NCBI RefSeq assembly: GCF_017220215.1
Contig: NZ_CP071129.1
Location: 310,001-374,000, forward strand
Direction: 5' to 3'
Source of the DNA: Caballeronia sp. M1242
GTDB lineage: Bacteria; Pseudomonadota; Gammaproteobacteria; Burkholderiales; Burkholderiaceae
DNA length: 64,000 nucleotides
How positions within the stretch are numbered: position 1 is the first letter of the stretch; every line of letters begins with the position of its first letter. The position numbers were made by a program, and so were the translations under genes. The notes beneath the pieces are model-generated. The model did no database searches. It was not told where the DNA came from and worked only from the letters and a program-made list of their open reading frames with translations. Of this stretch, positions 52,152 through 60,485 are shown one piece after another.

Positions 52152-52523
52152 ATGGACTTCTTTGATGCAATTCGCGTAGCGCTATTCGAGAAATACGCCA
52201 CGTTTAACGGTCGCGCATCGCGCTCGGAATACTGGTTTTTTCAACTCCTTTCGCTGGTGATTGCGATCGTCGCCACCGTCCTTTCCGAAACGAAAAACGA
52301 TTCGCCGATTGCCGTTTGGACGATGTGCATTATTGGTTTTGCACTACTCCTGCCGGGTCTCGCTGTCACGGTTCGCCGGCTGCATGATACGGACCGCTCC
52401 GGATGGTTCTATCTGATCGCGTGCGTTCCCCTTGTCGGCAGCATTCTGCTGCTGTTCTGGAGTTGCGAGCGCGGCACGCCAGGCGTGAACCGCTACGGCT
52501 CCGACCCTCTCGGCAACAGTTGA
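52152..52523 (+). CDS. DUF805 small membrane protein
   Basis: A 123-residue protein of the DUF805 type (as E. coli YhaH). It has the amphipathic start with FNGRASRSEYWFFQLLSLV, three or four hydrophobic segments, and the mid motif LPGLAVTVRRLHDTDRSGWF. The end reads ERGTPGVNRYGSDPLG, also typical. The function of the family is unknown. It is placed between oxyR and katA but separated from oxyR by a terminator. Confidence 0.88.
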   Translation: MDFFDAIRVALFEKYATFNGRASRSEYWFFQLLSLVIAIVATVLSETKNDSPIAVWTMCIIGFALLLPGLAVTVRRLHDTDRSGWFYLIACVPLVGSILLLFWSCERGTPGVNRYGSDPLGNS

Positions 52524-52588
52524 CGCGTCGACGGCGCGTTGCGTCGTCCTCCCTCCGCATCACCCGCCTATCACATAAATAAAATTAA

Positions 52589-52606
52589 TCGAATAGAGCT
52601 ATTCGA
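52589..52606. promoter_or_regulatory. Palindromic site upstream of the katA region
   Basis: TCGAATAG (52589-52596) and CTATTCGA (52599-52606) are perfect complements around AG. The AT-rich setting differs from the surrounding GC-rich DNA. It contains ATAG/CTAT elements like those in OxyR sites, but their spacing does not fit the OxyR consensus. A regulator site for the katA transcript is likely; which regulator is open. Confidence 0.5.
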
Positions 52607-52670
52607 TAGTTTTGATAAGCTCTGTTCCCAGAGAGCCACTCGGCTCAGACAAGACACGAGGAACAGAGCG

Positions 52671-52781
52671 ATGACACCCCGCCAGCCCGCCGCATCCCGC
52701 GCCGCTTCGGCAGCAACGCCGTGGTCCGAACTGCGCGCCGTCGCGCTCGACGTCCTCGCCGCCTTCGCCCGCACTGCGTGA
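52671..52781 (+). CDS. Small ORF upstream of katA, 36 residues
   Basis: The frame is [20 protein letters not shown] followed by 16 residues ending in AFARTA. GAGG lies about 9 bases before the ATG (in ACGAGGAACAG). It lies after the palindrome at 52589 and ends 43 bp before katA, so it would be the first cistron of the katA transcript. It may be a leader peptide or simply a short translated frame. No family is recognised. Confidence 0.45.
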   Translation: MTPRQPAASRAASAATPWSELRAVALDVLAAFARTA

Positions 52782-52824
52782 CGCCTTCTTCATCCCAAGC
52801 CAACACAAACCACGGAGTATCACG

Positions 52825-54315
52825 ATGACGACCCAACGACTCACCACCGCCAGCGGCGCGCCCGTAGGAGACAACCAGAACTCGCAGACCGCCGGCCCGC
52901 GCGGCCCCGTGACGTTGCAGGACTTCTGGCTCATCGAGAAGCTCGCGCACTTCGATCGCGAAGTGATTCCCGAGCGCCGCGTGCATGCGAAGGGCTCGGG
53001 GGCGTTCGGCACGTTGCGCGTGACGCACGACATTTCCCGCTACACGAAGGCGAAGCTCTTCAACGAAATCGGCAAGGAAACGCCTATTTTCATGCGCTTT
53101 TCCACGGTGGCCGGCGAGCGCGGCGCGGCCGATGCCGAGCGCGACGTGCGCGGCTTCTCCATCAAGTTCTACACGGAAGAGGGCAACTGGGACGTGGTCG
53201 GCAATAACACGCCGGTGTTTTTCATTCGTGATCCGCTCAAGTTTCCCGACTTCATCCATACGCAAAAGCGCGATCCGTACACCAACCTGCGCAGCAACGT
53301 GGCGGCGTGGGACTTCTGGTCGCGTCATCCGGAATCGCTGCATCAGGTGACCATTTTGATGAGCGATCGCGGCATTCCGAAGAATTATCGGCAGATGCAC
53401 GGCTTCGGTTCGCACACCTTCTCGTTCATCAACGCGAATAACGAGCGCTTCTACGTGAAGTTCCACTTCAAGTCGCAGCAGCCGCTCGAAAACTTCACGG
53501 ATGCGGAAGCGGCCGCCGTGATCGCCGCCGACCGCGAAAGCGCGCAGCGCGATCTGGTCGAGAATATCGACCGGGGCAACTTCCCGCGCTGGAATTTCCG
53601 CGTGCAGATCATGCCGGAAGCGGACGCGGCGACGTACCGCTTCAATCCGTTCGACATCACGAAGGTGTGGCCGCACAAGGACTATCCGCTCATCGATGTC
53701 GGCGTGATCGAGCTGAACCGCAACGCGCAGAACTACTTCGCGGAGGTCGAGCAGTCGGCCTTCACGCCGGCGAACGTCGTGCCGGGCATCGGCTTTTCGC
53801 CGGACCGGCTGTTGCAGGGGCGGCTTTTCTCGTACGGCGACACCCAACGCTACCGCCTCGGCATCAATCACCATCAGATTCCGGTGAACGCGCCGCGCAC
53901 GCCGGTAGCGAATCCGTTCCATCGCGATGGCGGCATGCGCGTCGACGGCAATCTCGGCGGCCGCGTGCACTACGAGCCGAACCGCTTCGGCGACTTCGCG
54001 CAGGACGCGAGCGTCAACGAGCCGCCGCTCGCGGCGGGCGCGGTCGATCGCTACGACCATCGCGAGGACGAGGACTACTACAGCCAGCCGGGCGCGCTCT
54101 TCCGCCTGTTCGATGACGGGCAGCGCGAGCGTCTCTTCGGCAACATCGCGCGGCACATTCACGGCGTGCCGAACGAGATCGTCGCGCGGCAGATCGAGCA
54201 TTTCCGCCGCGCTGATCCGGCCTATGCGCAAGGCGTCGTCGATGCGCTCGCCCGCATCGGGCAGCGGGTCGATGTGCAGAAGGACATCGACGAGGAAGAT
54301 ACGGCCGCTGTGTGA
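52825..54315 (+). CDS. katA: Monofunctional haem catalase
   Basis: A 496-residue clade 3-like small-subunit catalase. The active His is in [10 protein letters not shown] (His54). The Asn is in [20 protein letters not shown], and the haem Tyr lies in [13 protein letters not shown] (about 337). It removes hydrogen peroxide in the cytoplasm. SD-like GGAG precedes the ATG. The stop is followed 53 bp later by a small membrane ORF, then dps. OxyR lies about 0.85 kb upstream, which suggests peroxide induction. Confidence 0.96.
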   Translation: MTTQRLTTASGAPVGDNQNSQTAGPRGPVTLQDFWLIEKLAHFDREVIPERRVHAKGSGAFGTLRVTHDISRYTKAKLFNEIGKETPIFMRFSTVAGERGAADAERDVRGFSIKFYTEEGNWDVVGNNTPVFFIRDPLKFPDFIHTQKRDPYTNLRSNVAAWDFWSRHPESLHQVTILMSDRGIPKNYRQMHGFGSHTFSFINANNERFYVKFHFKSQQPLENFTDAEAAAVIAADRESAQRDLVENIDRGNFPRWNFRVQIMPEADAATYRFNPFDITKVWPHKDYPLIDVGVIELNRNAQNYFAEVEQSAFTPANVVPGIGFSPDRLLQGRLFSYGDTQRYRLGINHHQIPVNAPRTPVANPFHRDGGMRVDGNLGGRVHYEPNRFGDFAQDASVNEPPLAAGAVDRYDHREDEDYYSQPGALFRLFDDGQRERLFGNIARHIHGVPNEIVARQIEHFRRADPAYAQGVVDALARIGQRVDVQKDIDEEDTAAV

Positions 54316-54368
54316 CTCGCGTGAAAGGCGCGGCGGCAACGGTCGAACGGGAAAGCAGGAGCAAGATC

Positions 54369-54533
54369 ATGACCCAGACACTGAACATCATCGGCCAGGC
54401 GGTGGATCGCCTGGAAGCGACGAGCCGCCGGGCAACGCGCGGTGCGCGCGTCGCAGTTGCTTTCGGAATCGTGGCGGCGGCGTACGGACTCGTCGTCGCG
54501 AGCGCGCTTCACGGCGCGGGCGGGTTCGCCTGA
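54369..54533 (+). CDS. Small single-span membrane protein after katA, 54 residues
   Basis: From the ATG at 54369 with AGGAG about 9 bases before it, the product starts [20 protein letters not shown], has a basic stretch ([10 protein letters not shown]), then one hydrophobic helix (about residues 28-47), and ends ALHGAGGFA. The frame runs on from katA spacing and has codon use like its neighbours. It may be co-transcribed with katA. I know no family for it. Confidence 0.6.
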   Translation: MTQTLNIIGQAVDRLEATSRRATRGARVAVAFGIVAAAYGLVVASALHGAGGFA

Positions 54534-54696
54534 GACCATCTGGAGCGCAGGCATGCGGCATAGGCTTCCAAGCCTTGCCGCACAAGGAAACCGCCGCGTT
54601 TCTAAGATACACTGTCGATCGCTCGAAACGCCGCGCGCCGAAACAATGCGTCACGCGCGGCGCACCACGTTCGAATCACTCTTTCACGGAGTCATC

Positions 54697-55185
54697 ATGG
54701 CGAAAAAAGGCATCGCACCTGCCGTCAACATCGGCATCAACGACAAAGATCGCAAGCGGATCGCCGACGGGCTGTCCCGGCTGCTCGCGGACACCTACAC
54801 GCTCTACCTGAAGACGCACAATTTCCACTGGAACGTCACGGGGCCGATGTTCAACACGCTGCACCTGATGTTCGAGACGCAATACACGGAACTGGCCACG
54901 GCCGTCGATTCGATCGCGGAACGCATTCGCGCCCTCGGCGTGCACGCGCCGGGCAGCTATCGCGACTTCGCGAAGCTCTCGTCGATTCCGGAAGCCGAAG
55001 GCGTGCCCGACGCCGAAGACATGATCCGCCAACTGGTGGAAGGTCAGGAAGCGGTGGTGCGCACGGCGCGCGAGATTTTCCCGGCGACCGAAGCCGCCAA
55101 CGACGAGCCGACCGCCGACCTGCTGACGCAGCGCATGCAGACGCATGAAAAGACCGCGTGGATGCTGCGCTCGATGCTCGCGTAA
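54697..55185 (+). CDS. dps: DNA-binding ferritin-like protein Dps
   Basis: A 162-residue Dps. The ferroxidase region is [20 protein letters not shown] followed by [30 protein letters not shown] helices, with His and Asp/Glu ligands in place. [16 protein letters not shown] and [14 protein letters not shown] complete the four-helix bundle. Twelve subunits store iron using peroxide and protect DNA. The start at 54697 (MAKKGIAP) is preferred over a longer upstream frame because a GGAG precedes it and homology begins there. Confidence 0.95.
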   Translation: MAKKGIAPAVNIGINDKDRKRIADGLSRLLADTYTLYLKTHNFHWNVTGPMFNTLHLMFETQYTELATAVDSIAERIRALGVHAPGSYRDFAKLSSIPEAEGVPDAEDMIRQLVEGQEAVVRTAREIFPATEAANDEPTADLLTQRMQTHEKTAWMLRSMLA

Positions 55186-55207
55186 AGCGGTTCTCTTGTC
55201 CGTTTAG

Positions 55208-55238
55208 AAAACCCGTGCGATGTACTGCACGGGTTTTT
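55208..55238. terminator. Intrinsic terminator of dps
   Basis: AACCCGTGC at 55210-55218 pairs with GCACGGGTT at 55227-55235 and runs into TTTTT. Confidence 0.88.
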
Positions 55239-55301
55239 GCTTTTCAGAACGGCGCGCAGCGCTGGACTAAAATATCTGCTCTTCCGTTCCGGCCGCCTTC
55301 C

Positions 55302-56162
55302 ATGCTCGCCCGTCTCCCGCTCTATATGCGCCTCGTGCGCCTGGACAAGCCCATCGGCAGCCTGCTGCTCTTGTGGCCGACGCTCAACGCGTTATGGATC
55401 GCGTCGGATGGCCGGCCATCGCTGATGCTGATCGTGATCTTCGCAATCGGCACGCTTCTGATGCGCTCGGCGGGCTGCGCGATCAACGATTACGCGGACC
55501 GCGACTTCGACCGCTACGTGAAGCGCACCGCCGAGCGGCCAATCACGTCGGGCAAGATTCGCGCGTGGGAAGCGGTGGTGCTGGCGGCAGCGCTGTCGCT
55601 CGTCGCGTTCCTGCTGATTCTGCCGCTCAACGTGCTCACGAAGGAACTGTCGGTCTTCGCGCTGTTCGTCGCGGGCACGTATCCGTTCACCAAGCGATTC
55701 TTCGCGATCCCGCAGGCGTATCTGGGCATCGCGTTCGGCTTCGGCATTCCGATGGCGTTCGCCGCCGTGCAGGATCATGTGCCGATGCTCGCGTGGATCA
55801 TGCTCGCGGCCAACGTGTTCTGGTCGGTTGCTTACGACACCGAATACGCGATGGTCGATCGCGACGACGACATCAAGATCGGCATTCGCACGTCCGCGCT
55901 CACGTTCGGCCGGTACGACGTGCTCGCCGTGATGCTGTGCTACGCCGCGACGCTCGCGGTGTATGCGGGCATCGGCGTCACGCTGCACTTCGGCTGGCCG
56001 TACTGGCTCGGCTGGCTGGGCGCGGCCGGCTGCGCGGCGTATCACTACATGCTTATCCGAAACCGCGAGCGCATGGCGTGCTTCGCCGCGTTCAAGCACA
56101 ACAATTGGCTGGGCGGCGCGTTGTTCGCAGGGATTGCGCTTCAGTACGCGCTGGCAGGCTGA
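55302..56162 (+). CDS. ubiA: 4-hydroxybenzoate polyprenyltransferase UbiA
   Basis: A 286-residue membrane enzyme that attaches the polyprenyl tail to 4-hydroxybenzoate in ubiquinone synthesis. Two Asp-rich motifs are clear: [20 protein letters not shown] and [20 protein letters not shown]. About eight hydrophobic helices follow the start [20 protein letters not shown]. The ATG at 55302 starts the homology. UbiH-like hydroxylase for the same pathway lies far away at 24 kb. Confidence 0.96.
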   Translation: MLARLPLYMRLVRLDKPIGSLLLLWPTLNALWIASDGRPSLMLIVIFAIGTLLMRSAGCAINDYADRDFDRYVKRTAERPITSGKIRAWEAVVLAAALSLVAFLLILPLNVLTKELSVFALFVAGTYPFTKRFFAIPQAYLGIAFGFGIPMAFAAVQDHVPMLAWIMLAANVFWSVAYDTEYAMVDRDDDIKIGIRTSALTFGRYDVLAVMLCYAATLAVYAGIGVTLHFGWPYWLGWLGAAGCAAYHYMLIRNRERMACFAAFKHNNWLGGALFAGIALQYALAG

Positions 56163-56189
56163 GCTTGCGCGGCGCGTGGCGATTCATTG

Positions 56190-56411
56190 ATGCTCGATCG
56201 TGTCGATTTCATCGAGCTCGACATGGAAGGCAATCGGACTGGACGTGCGTCGGGGCGCGAAGGAAACCATCGAGCGGTGCGCGCCCGTCATGCTCGCCGA
56301 AGTGCTCATGAACGACGAGAAAATCATCCGGACGTTTTGCTCGCGTTGAACGCACATGACCCGCTGTTGCGGCATATCGCGCAGCGCGGCGACAGGCTTT
56401 TCATCGAATAA
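56190..56411 (+). pseudogene. Frameshifted C-terminal fragment of an FkbM-type methyltransferase
   Basis: The first frame reads MLDRVDFIELDMEG, the SAM-site type sequence of FkbM methyltransferases. The next frame, shifted by one base, continues IGLDVRRGAKETIERCAPVM then LAEVLMNDEKIIRTF, the matching downstream part. The original frame resumes LLALNAHDPLLRHIAQRGDR then LFIE and a stop. Two compensating shifts in a short fragment lacking the N-terminal half suggest a decayed gene after ubiA. Sequencing error is possible but less likely, as the N-terminal half is also missing. Confidence 0.6.
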
Positions 56412-56449
56412 CCCGCGCGCGCCACGTCGCATCTGCGCGTTCGAGCCGT

Positions 56450-57262
56450 TCAAGCCGCGCCGAATTCATCGCCCATTTCTTTGGCCCGCGCTTCCGCCGC
56501 CAGCGCGCCGCGCACGATCGCGTCCTTCACGCCTTGCGCATCGAACGAGGCGAGCGCGGCCGCCGTCGTGCCGCCCTTCGATGTCACGCGCTCGCGCAGC
56601 ACGCTCGCCGGTTCGCTTGACTGCGCCGCGAGTTGCGCCGCGCCCGTGAACGTCGCGACCGCGAGCGCGCGGCCTTGCTCTTCGTCCATGCCGAGCGCGC
56701 GCGCCGCTTCCTGCATCGCTTCGATGAAATAGAACACGTACGCCGGACCGCTGCCGGAGATGGCGGTGACTGCGTCGATCTTCGCTTCGTCGTCGAACCA
56801 GACGGTCGTGCCGACCGCTTCCAGCACTTGCGATGCAAGCGCCTTCGCCTCGTCGCTCACGCCCGGCAATGCAGCGAGCCCCGTTACGCCCATGCCGATG
56901 AGCGCGGGCGTGTTCGGCATGGTGCGCACCACGTGCGCGTAGCCGCCGAGCCACCGCGAGAGGTCCGCCGCGCGGATGCCCGCCGCGATGCTGATGACCG
57001 TCTGCCGCGCGAGATGCGGCGCGAGCGCCTCGGCGACGCCTTTGAGCACCTGCGGCTTCACCGCGAGCAGGATGGCGTCGTAGCCGGCGAGCTTCGCGTC
57101 GATGGCCGCGCCCGTCTCGATGCCGAATTGCTTCGCGGTGCGCGCGCGCGCTTCCTCGTTGATGTCGATGGCGTAGATATCCGCGGGCGCGACGCCGCGC
57201 TTGAGGAGACCGCCGATGAGCGCCGCGGCCATGTTGCCGCCGCCGATGAATGCGATTTTCAT
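56450..57262 (-). CDS. proC: Pyrroline-5-carboxylate reductase
   Basis: A 270-residue reductase for the last step of proline synthesis. The NADPH motif is MKIAFIGGGNMAAALIGGLL. VLKGVAEALAPHLARQTVIS follows, with RTMPNTPALIGMG, and the C-terminal ITAISGSGPAYVFYF and VTSKGGTTAAALASFD. It is 16 bp after yggS on the same strand, the common yggS-proC pairing. Confidence 0.97.
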   Translation of the reverse strand: MKIAFIGGGNMAAALIGGLLKRGVAPADIYAIDINEEARARTAKQFGIETGAAIDAKLAGYDAILLAVKPQVLKGVAEALAPHLARQTVISIAAGIRAADLSRWLGGYAHVVRTMPNTPALIGMGVTGLAALPGVSDEAKALASQVLEAVGTTVWFDDEAKIDAVTAISGSGPAYVFYFIEAMQEAARALGMDEEQGRALAVATFTGAAQLAAQSSEPASVLRERVTSKGGTTAAALASFDAQGVKDAIVRGALAAEARAKEMGDEFGAA

Positions 57263-57277
57263 GGTGAGAGTGATGAG

Positions 57278-57973
57278 TCAGTGGGTGTAAGTGCGCGTGC
57301 CGAAAATCGCGGTGCCGATGCGTACCATCGTCGAGCCTTCGAGCACGGCGGCTTCGAGATCGGCGGACATGCCCATCGACAGCGTGTCGAGTTCGAGGCC
57401 GTCGGCGCGCAACGCATCCATCAATTCGCGCAGGCGCGCGTGCGGGGCGCGCTGGGCGTCGAGCGTGTCGGCGGGCTCGGGAATCGACATCAGCCCGCGC
57501 AGACGCAGGCCGGGCAGCGCCGCCACCGCATGCGCGAGCGCCGCGGCGTCATGCGGCTCGACGCCGCTCTTGGATGCCTCTCCGCTCACGTTCACCTGCA
57601 CGCACACGTTGAGCGGCGTCGCGCCTTCGGGACGCTGCGCGGAAAGGCGTTCCGCGATCTTCAGGCGGTCGATGGAATGCACCCAGTCAAACTGCTCCGC
57701 GACGAGCTTCGTCTTGTTCGATTGCAGCGGCCCGATGAAATGCCATTCGATCTTGCTGCGCAAGTCTGCGAGCGCGGCGATCTTCGCGATGCCTTCCTGC
57801 ACGTAGTTCTCGCCGAACGCGCGCTGGCCGGCATCGAAGGCGGCGCGCACGTCGTCGGCGGGGAAAGTCTTGGATACGGCGAGCAGCTTGACGGACGCCG
57901 GATCGCGCGACGCGCGTTCGGCGGCCTGCGCGATCCGTTGACGGACTTCTTCCAGATGTTGAGCGATGGACAT
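57278..57973 (-). CDS. yggS: PLP homeostasis protein, YggS/PROSC family
   Basis: A 231-residue PLP-binding barrel protein. The PLP lysine lies in KLLAVSKTFPADDV (Lys35). GENYVQEGIAKIAAL, EWHFIGPLQSNKTKLVAEQF and LSMGMSADLEAAVLEGSTMV are family marks. It keeps free PLP at safe levels and affects amino acid metabolism. No catalytic reaction is known. It lies in the same strand set with proC and glcF. Confidence 0.96.
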   Translation of the reverse strand: MSIAQHLEEVRQRIAQAAERASRDPASVKLLAVSKTFPADDVRAAFDAGQRAFGENYVQEGIAKIAALADLRSKIEWHFIGPLQSNKTKLVAEQFDWVHSIDRLKIAERLSAQRPEGATPLNVCVQVNVSGEASKSGVEPHDAAALAHAVAALPGLRLRGLMSIPEPADTLDAQRAPHARLRELMDALRADGLELDTLSMGMSADLEAAVLEGSTMVRIGTAIFGTRTYTH

Positions 57974-58018
57974 GCGCGAGCGACATTCATGGCGGATCGG
58001 GCCATTATACGAATCCGC

Positions 58019-59245
58019 CTAGCCGTACAGCAGATGCTCCAGAAGCTGAATCCAGTGCGTCACGGGCGTGGATGTGCCGCTTTGCAGATGCGCGATGCAG
58101 CCGACGTTCGCGGACACGATCATCTGCGGCTCGGTCTTTTCCAGCCGGTCGAGCTTCTGATTGCGTAGCGCGTAAGCCATCTTCGGTTGCAACACCGAAT
58201 ACGTTCCGGCCGATCCGCAGCAGATGTGCGCGTCCGCAGGCAGGCGCACTTCGAGACCGAGCGCCGTCAAAAGGTGCTCGACGCGCCCGCGAATCTGCTG
58301 CCCGTGCTGCAACGTGCACGGCGGATGAAACGCTACCGTATGCACCGCGCGCCGCCGCGCCAGCGCCACGAGTTCTTCCTCGAACGCCGGCAGAATCTCG
58401 GCCAGATCGCGCGTCAATTCGACGATGCGCCGCGCCTTGTCCGCGTACATCGGATCGTTGCGCAGCAGGTGGGCGTATTCCTTGACCGTCGCGCCGCAGC
58501 CCGACGCGTTCATCACGATCGCCTCGACGCCGCTTTCGACATACGGCCACCACGCGTCGATGTTGTTGCGCACGTCGTCGAGCGCGTCGTCGTTATAGCC
58601 GAGATGCAGACGAATCGCGCCGCAGCAGCCGGCGCCCGGCGCGGTCACGATCTCGATGCCGAGCGCATCGAACACGCGCGCCGTCGCCGTGTTGACGTTC
58701 GGCATCATCGCGGGCTGCACGCAGCCGGCGAGCATCAGCATCTTGCGCGCGTGCTTCCGCGTGGGCGGCGCGAGCGGCTTCTCGGGCACCGGAATCTTCG
58801 AGCGCAGCTTGCGCGGCAGTACGCCGCGCACTTGCTGCCCGAGCTTCATCGCGGGCGTGAAAAGCGTGCTGTTCGGCAGGAAGCTCGCGAGAAAGCGGCG
58901 CTGGATGCGCTGGCGCATCGGCCGCTCGACTTTCTGTTCGACGACCTTGCGGCCGATCTCGACGAGCTTGCCGTACTGCACGCCCGACGGACACGTGGTC
59001 TCGCAGTTGCGGCACGTGAGGCAGCGGTCCAGATGCGTCTGCGTGCTGCGCGTGGCGGGCGCGCCCTCGAACATCTGCTTCATCAGATAGATGCGCCCGC
59101 GCGGTCCGTCGAGTTCGTCGCCGAGCAGTTGATACGTCGGGCAAGTCGCCGTGCAGAAGCCGCAGTGGACGCACTTGCGGAGAATCGCGTCGGCTTCGTC
59201 GCCATCGGCGGTGCCGCGGATGAAATCGGCGAGATTGGTTTGCAT
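58019..59245 (-). CDS. glcF: Glycolate oxidase iron-sulfur subunit GlcF
   Basis: A 408-residue protein with two 4Fe-4S motifs, CVHCGFCTATCPTY and CLTCRNCETTCPSG, and two CCG-type domains with MLAGCVQPAMMPN, GCCGAIRLHLG, NASGCGATVKEYAH and CCGSAGTYSVLQP. It passes electrons from GlcDE to the quinone pool. It follows glcE by 19 bp. Confidence 0.95.
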   Translation of the reverse strand: MQTNLADFIRGTADGDEADAILRKCVHCGFCTATCPTYQLLGDELDGPRGRIYLMKQMFEGAPATRSTQTHLDRCLTCRNCETTCPSGVQYGKLVEIGRKVVEQKVERPMRQRIQRRFLASFLPNSTLFTPAMKLGQQVRGVLPRKLRSKIPVPEKPLAPPTRKHARKMLMLAGCVQPAMMPNVNTATARVFDALGIEIVTAPGAGCCGAIRLHLGYNDDALDDVRNNIDAWWPYVESGVEAIVMNASGCGATVKEYAHLLRNDPMYADKARRIVELTRDLAEILPAFEEELVALARRRAVHTVAFHPPCTLQHGQQIRGRVEHLLTALGLEVRLPADAHICCGSAGTYSVLQPKMAYALRNQKLDRLEKTEPQMIVSANVGCIAHLQSGTSTPVTHWIQLLEHLLYG

Positions 59246-59264
59246 TGCGTGTTGCTCGGTTCGC

Positions 59265-60353
59265 CTAGAAATCGGGATAAAGCCGGGCGCGGTTGAAGAT
59301 GCGCGCCGGATCGAACGCGGCCTTCAACCCGCGGTGAATCTTCATGAGCGGCGCGGGCAGCGGCGTGAACACGCCCGCGTTGCGGTCGTAGGCGGAGCCC
59401 GCGCGAAAGATCGTCGCGTGGCCGCCGGCCTGCTTCGCGCTGATGCGTACGGTCTGCGGATCGGTGTCGGTGATCCACCAGCGTTGCGCGCCGCCCCATT
59501 CCATGAGTTGCGCGCCCGGCAGATGCAGCGGCTCCGCAATCGACGGCAGCGCGAGCCGCCAGAGCGCCGAGCGCGGTTCGATCACGGCGAAGAACGGGTC
59601 CGTCTGTTCGCGCAGGCCGATCCAGAAGCGGTCGGCCTCGACCGCATCCACCACTTCGCCGCCGAGCGAATTGCGCGCGGTCTTCACGGCCGCTTCCGCG
59701 CCCGCGAGACGCAGCGCGAGCGTGCCGTCGCGCCACGCGCTGCCGCTGATCGGCAACGGATGGCCGCCCCATTCGTTGAGCTTGCGCACGCCGTCGGTGG
59801 CGTGCATGTCGAATTTGAGCGTGGCTTCGGCGACGGGTCGCGGCAGCACCTTCACCGAGAGTTCGAGAATCAGCCCGAGCGTGCCGAGCGATCCCGCGAG
59901 CAGCCGCGCGACGTCGTAGCCCGCGACGTTCTTCACCACTTGCCCGCCGAAGCGCAGCACTTGCCCGCGTCCGTTCATCACGGCTGCGCCGAGCACGAAA
60001 TCGCGCGCCGCGCCGGTCCACGCGCGGCGCGGTCCGGCAAGACCTGCCGCGATGCAGCCGCCGAGCGTCGCATTGCGGCCGAAGTGAGGAGGCTCGAAAG
60101 GCAGCATCTGGCCATGTTCTCTTAACGCAGCCTCGATTTCAGCAAGGGGCGTTCCGCTTTTCGCAGTGATGACCAGTTCCGCCGGATCGTACGAAATGAT
60201 CCCGCGATAGGCGCGCGTGTCGAGAATCTCTCCCTGGAGCGTCTGGCCGTACCAGTCTTTCGTGCCGCCGCCGCGAATGCGCAGCGGCGCGCCGGTCTCG
60301 CTGGCCCGGGCGATCCGCTCCGACCAGGCGGCGACGATGTCGTCCTGTTCCAT
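59265..60353 (-). CDS. glcE: Glycolate oxidase FAD-binding subunit GlcE
   Basis: A 362-residue FAD-binding (PCMH-type) protein. It has PLRIRGGGTKDWYGQ, NATLGGCIAAGLAGPRRA and GGQVVKNVAGYDVARLLAGS, the standard GlcE pattern. It forms the oxidase with GlcD and GlcF. A 132-bp gap lies between the glcD stop and glcE, with a large TGTCCGG/CCGGACA inverted repeat (60401-60407 and 60440-60446). Confidence 0.95.
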   Translation of the reverse strand: MEQDDIVAAWSERIARASETGAPLRIRGGGTKDWYGQTLQGEILDTRAYRGIISYDPAELVITAKSGTPLAEIEAALREHGQMLPFEPPHFGRNATLGGCIAAGLAGPRRAWTGAARDFVLGAAVMNGRGQVLRFGGQVVKNVAGYDVARLLAGSLGTLGLILELSVKVLPRPVAEATLKFDMHATDGVRKLNEWGGHPLPISGSAWRDGTLALRLAGAEAAVKTARNSLGGEVVDAVEADRFWIGLREQTDPFFAVIEPRSALWRLALPSIAEPLHLPGAQLMEWGGAQRWWITDTDPQTVRISAKQAGGHATIFRAGSAYDRNAGVFTPLPAPLMKIHRGLKAAFDPARIFNRARLYPDF

Positions 60354-60485
60354 GGTGTCCCGCTCTTGTGATCCGCTTTTCGTATGGCTTGCGCTACGCC
60401 TGTCCGGTCGATTGTACCGGCCGCTTAACGCAGCCGTACCCGGACAAACGTGGATAGCGAAACGCGCGGCGAGCGCGGCGGCCGG

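Noticed and set aside
52565..52620. A canonical OxyR box before katA
   Set aside because: ATAG/CTAT elements occur, but the 11-bp spacing of ATAGnTnnnAnCTAT is not met, so I call it only a palindrome.
54442..54696. An N-terminal extension of Dps by 85 codons
   Set aside because: It overlaps the small membrane ORF and has no ferritin homology. The ATG at 54697 has a ribosome site.
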